From contig JAILPJ010000049.1 of the NCBI GenBank assembly GCA_024699605.1, forward strand, positions 1 through 51,969: a DNA stretch of 51,969 nt, read 5' to 3'. The notes beneath the pieces are model-generated. The model searched no databases. It was not told the origin of the DNA and saw only the letters and a program-made list of their open reading frames with translations. This DNA is from Desulfovibrio sp. Its GTDB lineage: Bacteria; Desulfobacterota; Desulfovibrionia; Desulfovibrionales; Desulfovibrionaceae. This document shows positions 51,737 through 51,969 of this stretch, one piece after another. Each line of letters opens with the position of its first letter. Within the stretch, counting starts at the first letter, position 1. The position numbers were made by a program, and so were the translations under genes.

Positions 51737-51768
51737 AAAAAAGAGGAGGTTTTTCCTCCTCTTTTTTT
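51737..51768. terminator. Bidirectional terminator after the His-rich protein gene
   Basis: AAAAAAGAGGAGG / CCTCCTCTTTTTTT around a TTTTT loop is a perfect A/T-flanked hairpin that works on both strands. Confidence 0.9.
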
Positions 51769-51801
51769 GCCCATGTTTTGACCGCCCACTGAGTGTTGTC
51801 C

Positions 51802-51843
51802 TTGTATACACTACAACTTTCCCAGGAGAGTTGCACTATACAA
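51802..51843. repeat. Imperfect inverted repeat near the window end
   Basis: TTGTATA / TATACAA (51802-51808, 51837-51843) encloses CAACT/AGTTG and CTTTCC/GGAGAG arms. No T-run follows. It could be an operator or a structured RNA of the gene outside the window. Confidence 0.4.
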
Positions 51844-51969
51844 AACCCTTGATTTAAGCTGATTCCAAGAAAAACAGTCAATTTTTTGAAGATTTTTTTC
51901 GACTCACTCGGAGAAAAACGGGTCAAATTTTTACTCAAAACTGCTGCTTTTTGTCATGAAATACTCCTT

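Noticed and set aside
51729..51938. 69-codon minus-strand ORF as an intact gene
   Set aside because: It starts with TTG, has no ribosome site and reads through the terminator at 51737-51768.

Overview
The window looks like a chromosomal stretch of a Desulfovibrio-like (Desulfovibrionales) bacterium. The evidence is the mid-50s GC, sigma54-type (-24/-12) promoters in front of flagellar genes, a type III glutamine synthetase, a class III (anaerobic) ribonucleotide reductase, a NifU/NifS pair and a single complete trp operon. The family assignment is an inference from gene content; no species call is attempted.

Layout. 0-0.45 kb: the 3' end of a 23S rRNA gene, 5S rRNA and the rRNA terminator. 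0.5-12.4 kb (+): pyridoxal kinase, galE, glnS, then a giant periplasmic alpha-2-macroglobulin followed by its usual partner, penicillin-binding protein 1C. A perfect 17-bp inverted repeat sits inside the first codons of pbpC. 12.4-16.0 kb (-): a probable operon lysA - MATE exporter - DUF2156 (MprF-C-like) driven by a clear sigma70 promoter. 16.2-22.2 kb (+): SlyD-like FKBP, a three-repeat degenerate type I-E CRISPR remnant with no cas genes, glutamine synthetase III, then metA-nifU-nifS. 22.2-24.9 kb (-): nrdD-nrdG. 25.3-32.0 kb (+): a trp operon (trpE, fused trpGD, trpC, trpF, trpB, trpA) whose genes mostly overlap. It is preceded by a sigma70 promoter, a short leader peptide with tandem Trp codons and a Rho-independent attenuator. 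32.0-34.0 kb: DUF2325, a secreted nuclease-fold protein that has lost its active site, an unknown protein and a DnaQ-like exonuclease.

34.2-41.9 kb (+): flagellar genes flgB flgC / fliE / fliF orf67 fliG fliH fliI. Separate sigma54 promoters precede flgB, fliE and fliF, with terminators after flgC and fliE. The 67-residue ORF between fliF and fliG ends in a second copy of the FliF C-terminal, FliG-binding type motif, which is the most striking small gene here. fliH has a long Ala/Pro-rich tail, fliI has an insert, and no fliJ follows.

42.5-50.0 kb (+): a four-gene unit of PEP-synthase-like protein, membrane sensor histidine kinase, single-domain response regulator and a second PEP-synthase-like protein. 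The two PEP-synthase-like proteins are paralogues of nearly equal length sharing an unfamiliar C-terminal domain. The downstream one keeps the ATP-binding and phospho-His signatures; the upstream one has lost both. This pairing of an apparently active and an apparently dead copy around a two-component pair is the best candidate for an undescribed system in the window. 50.2-51.7 kb: an LprI-like (DUF1311) exported protein whose strong Shine-Dalgarno is separated from its start by a hairpin, and a secreted His/Gly/Pro repeat protein under a near-perfect sigma54 promoter.
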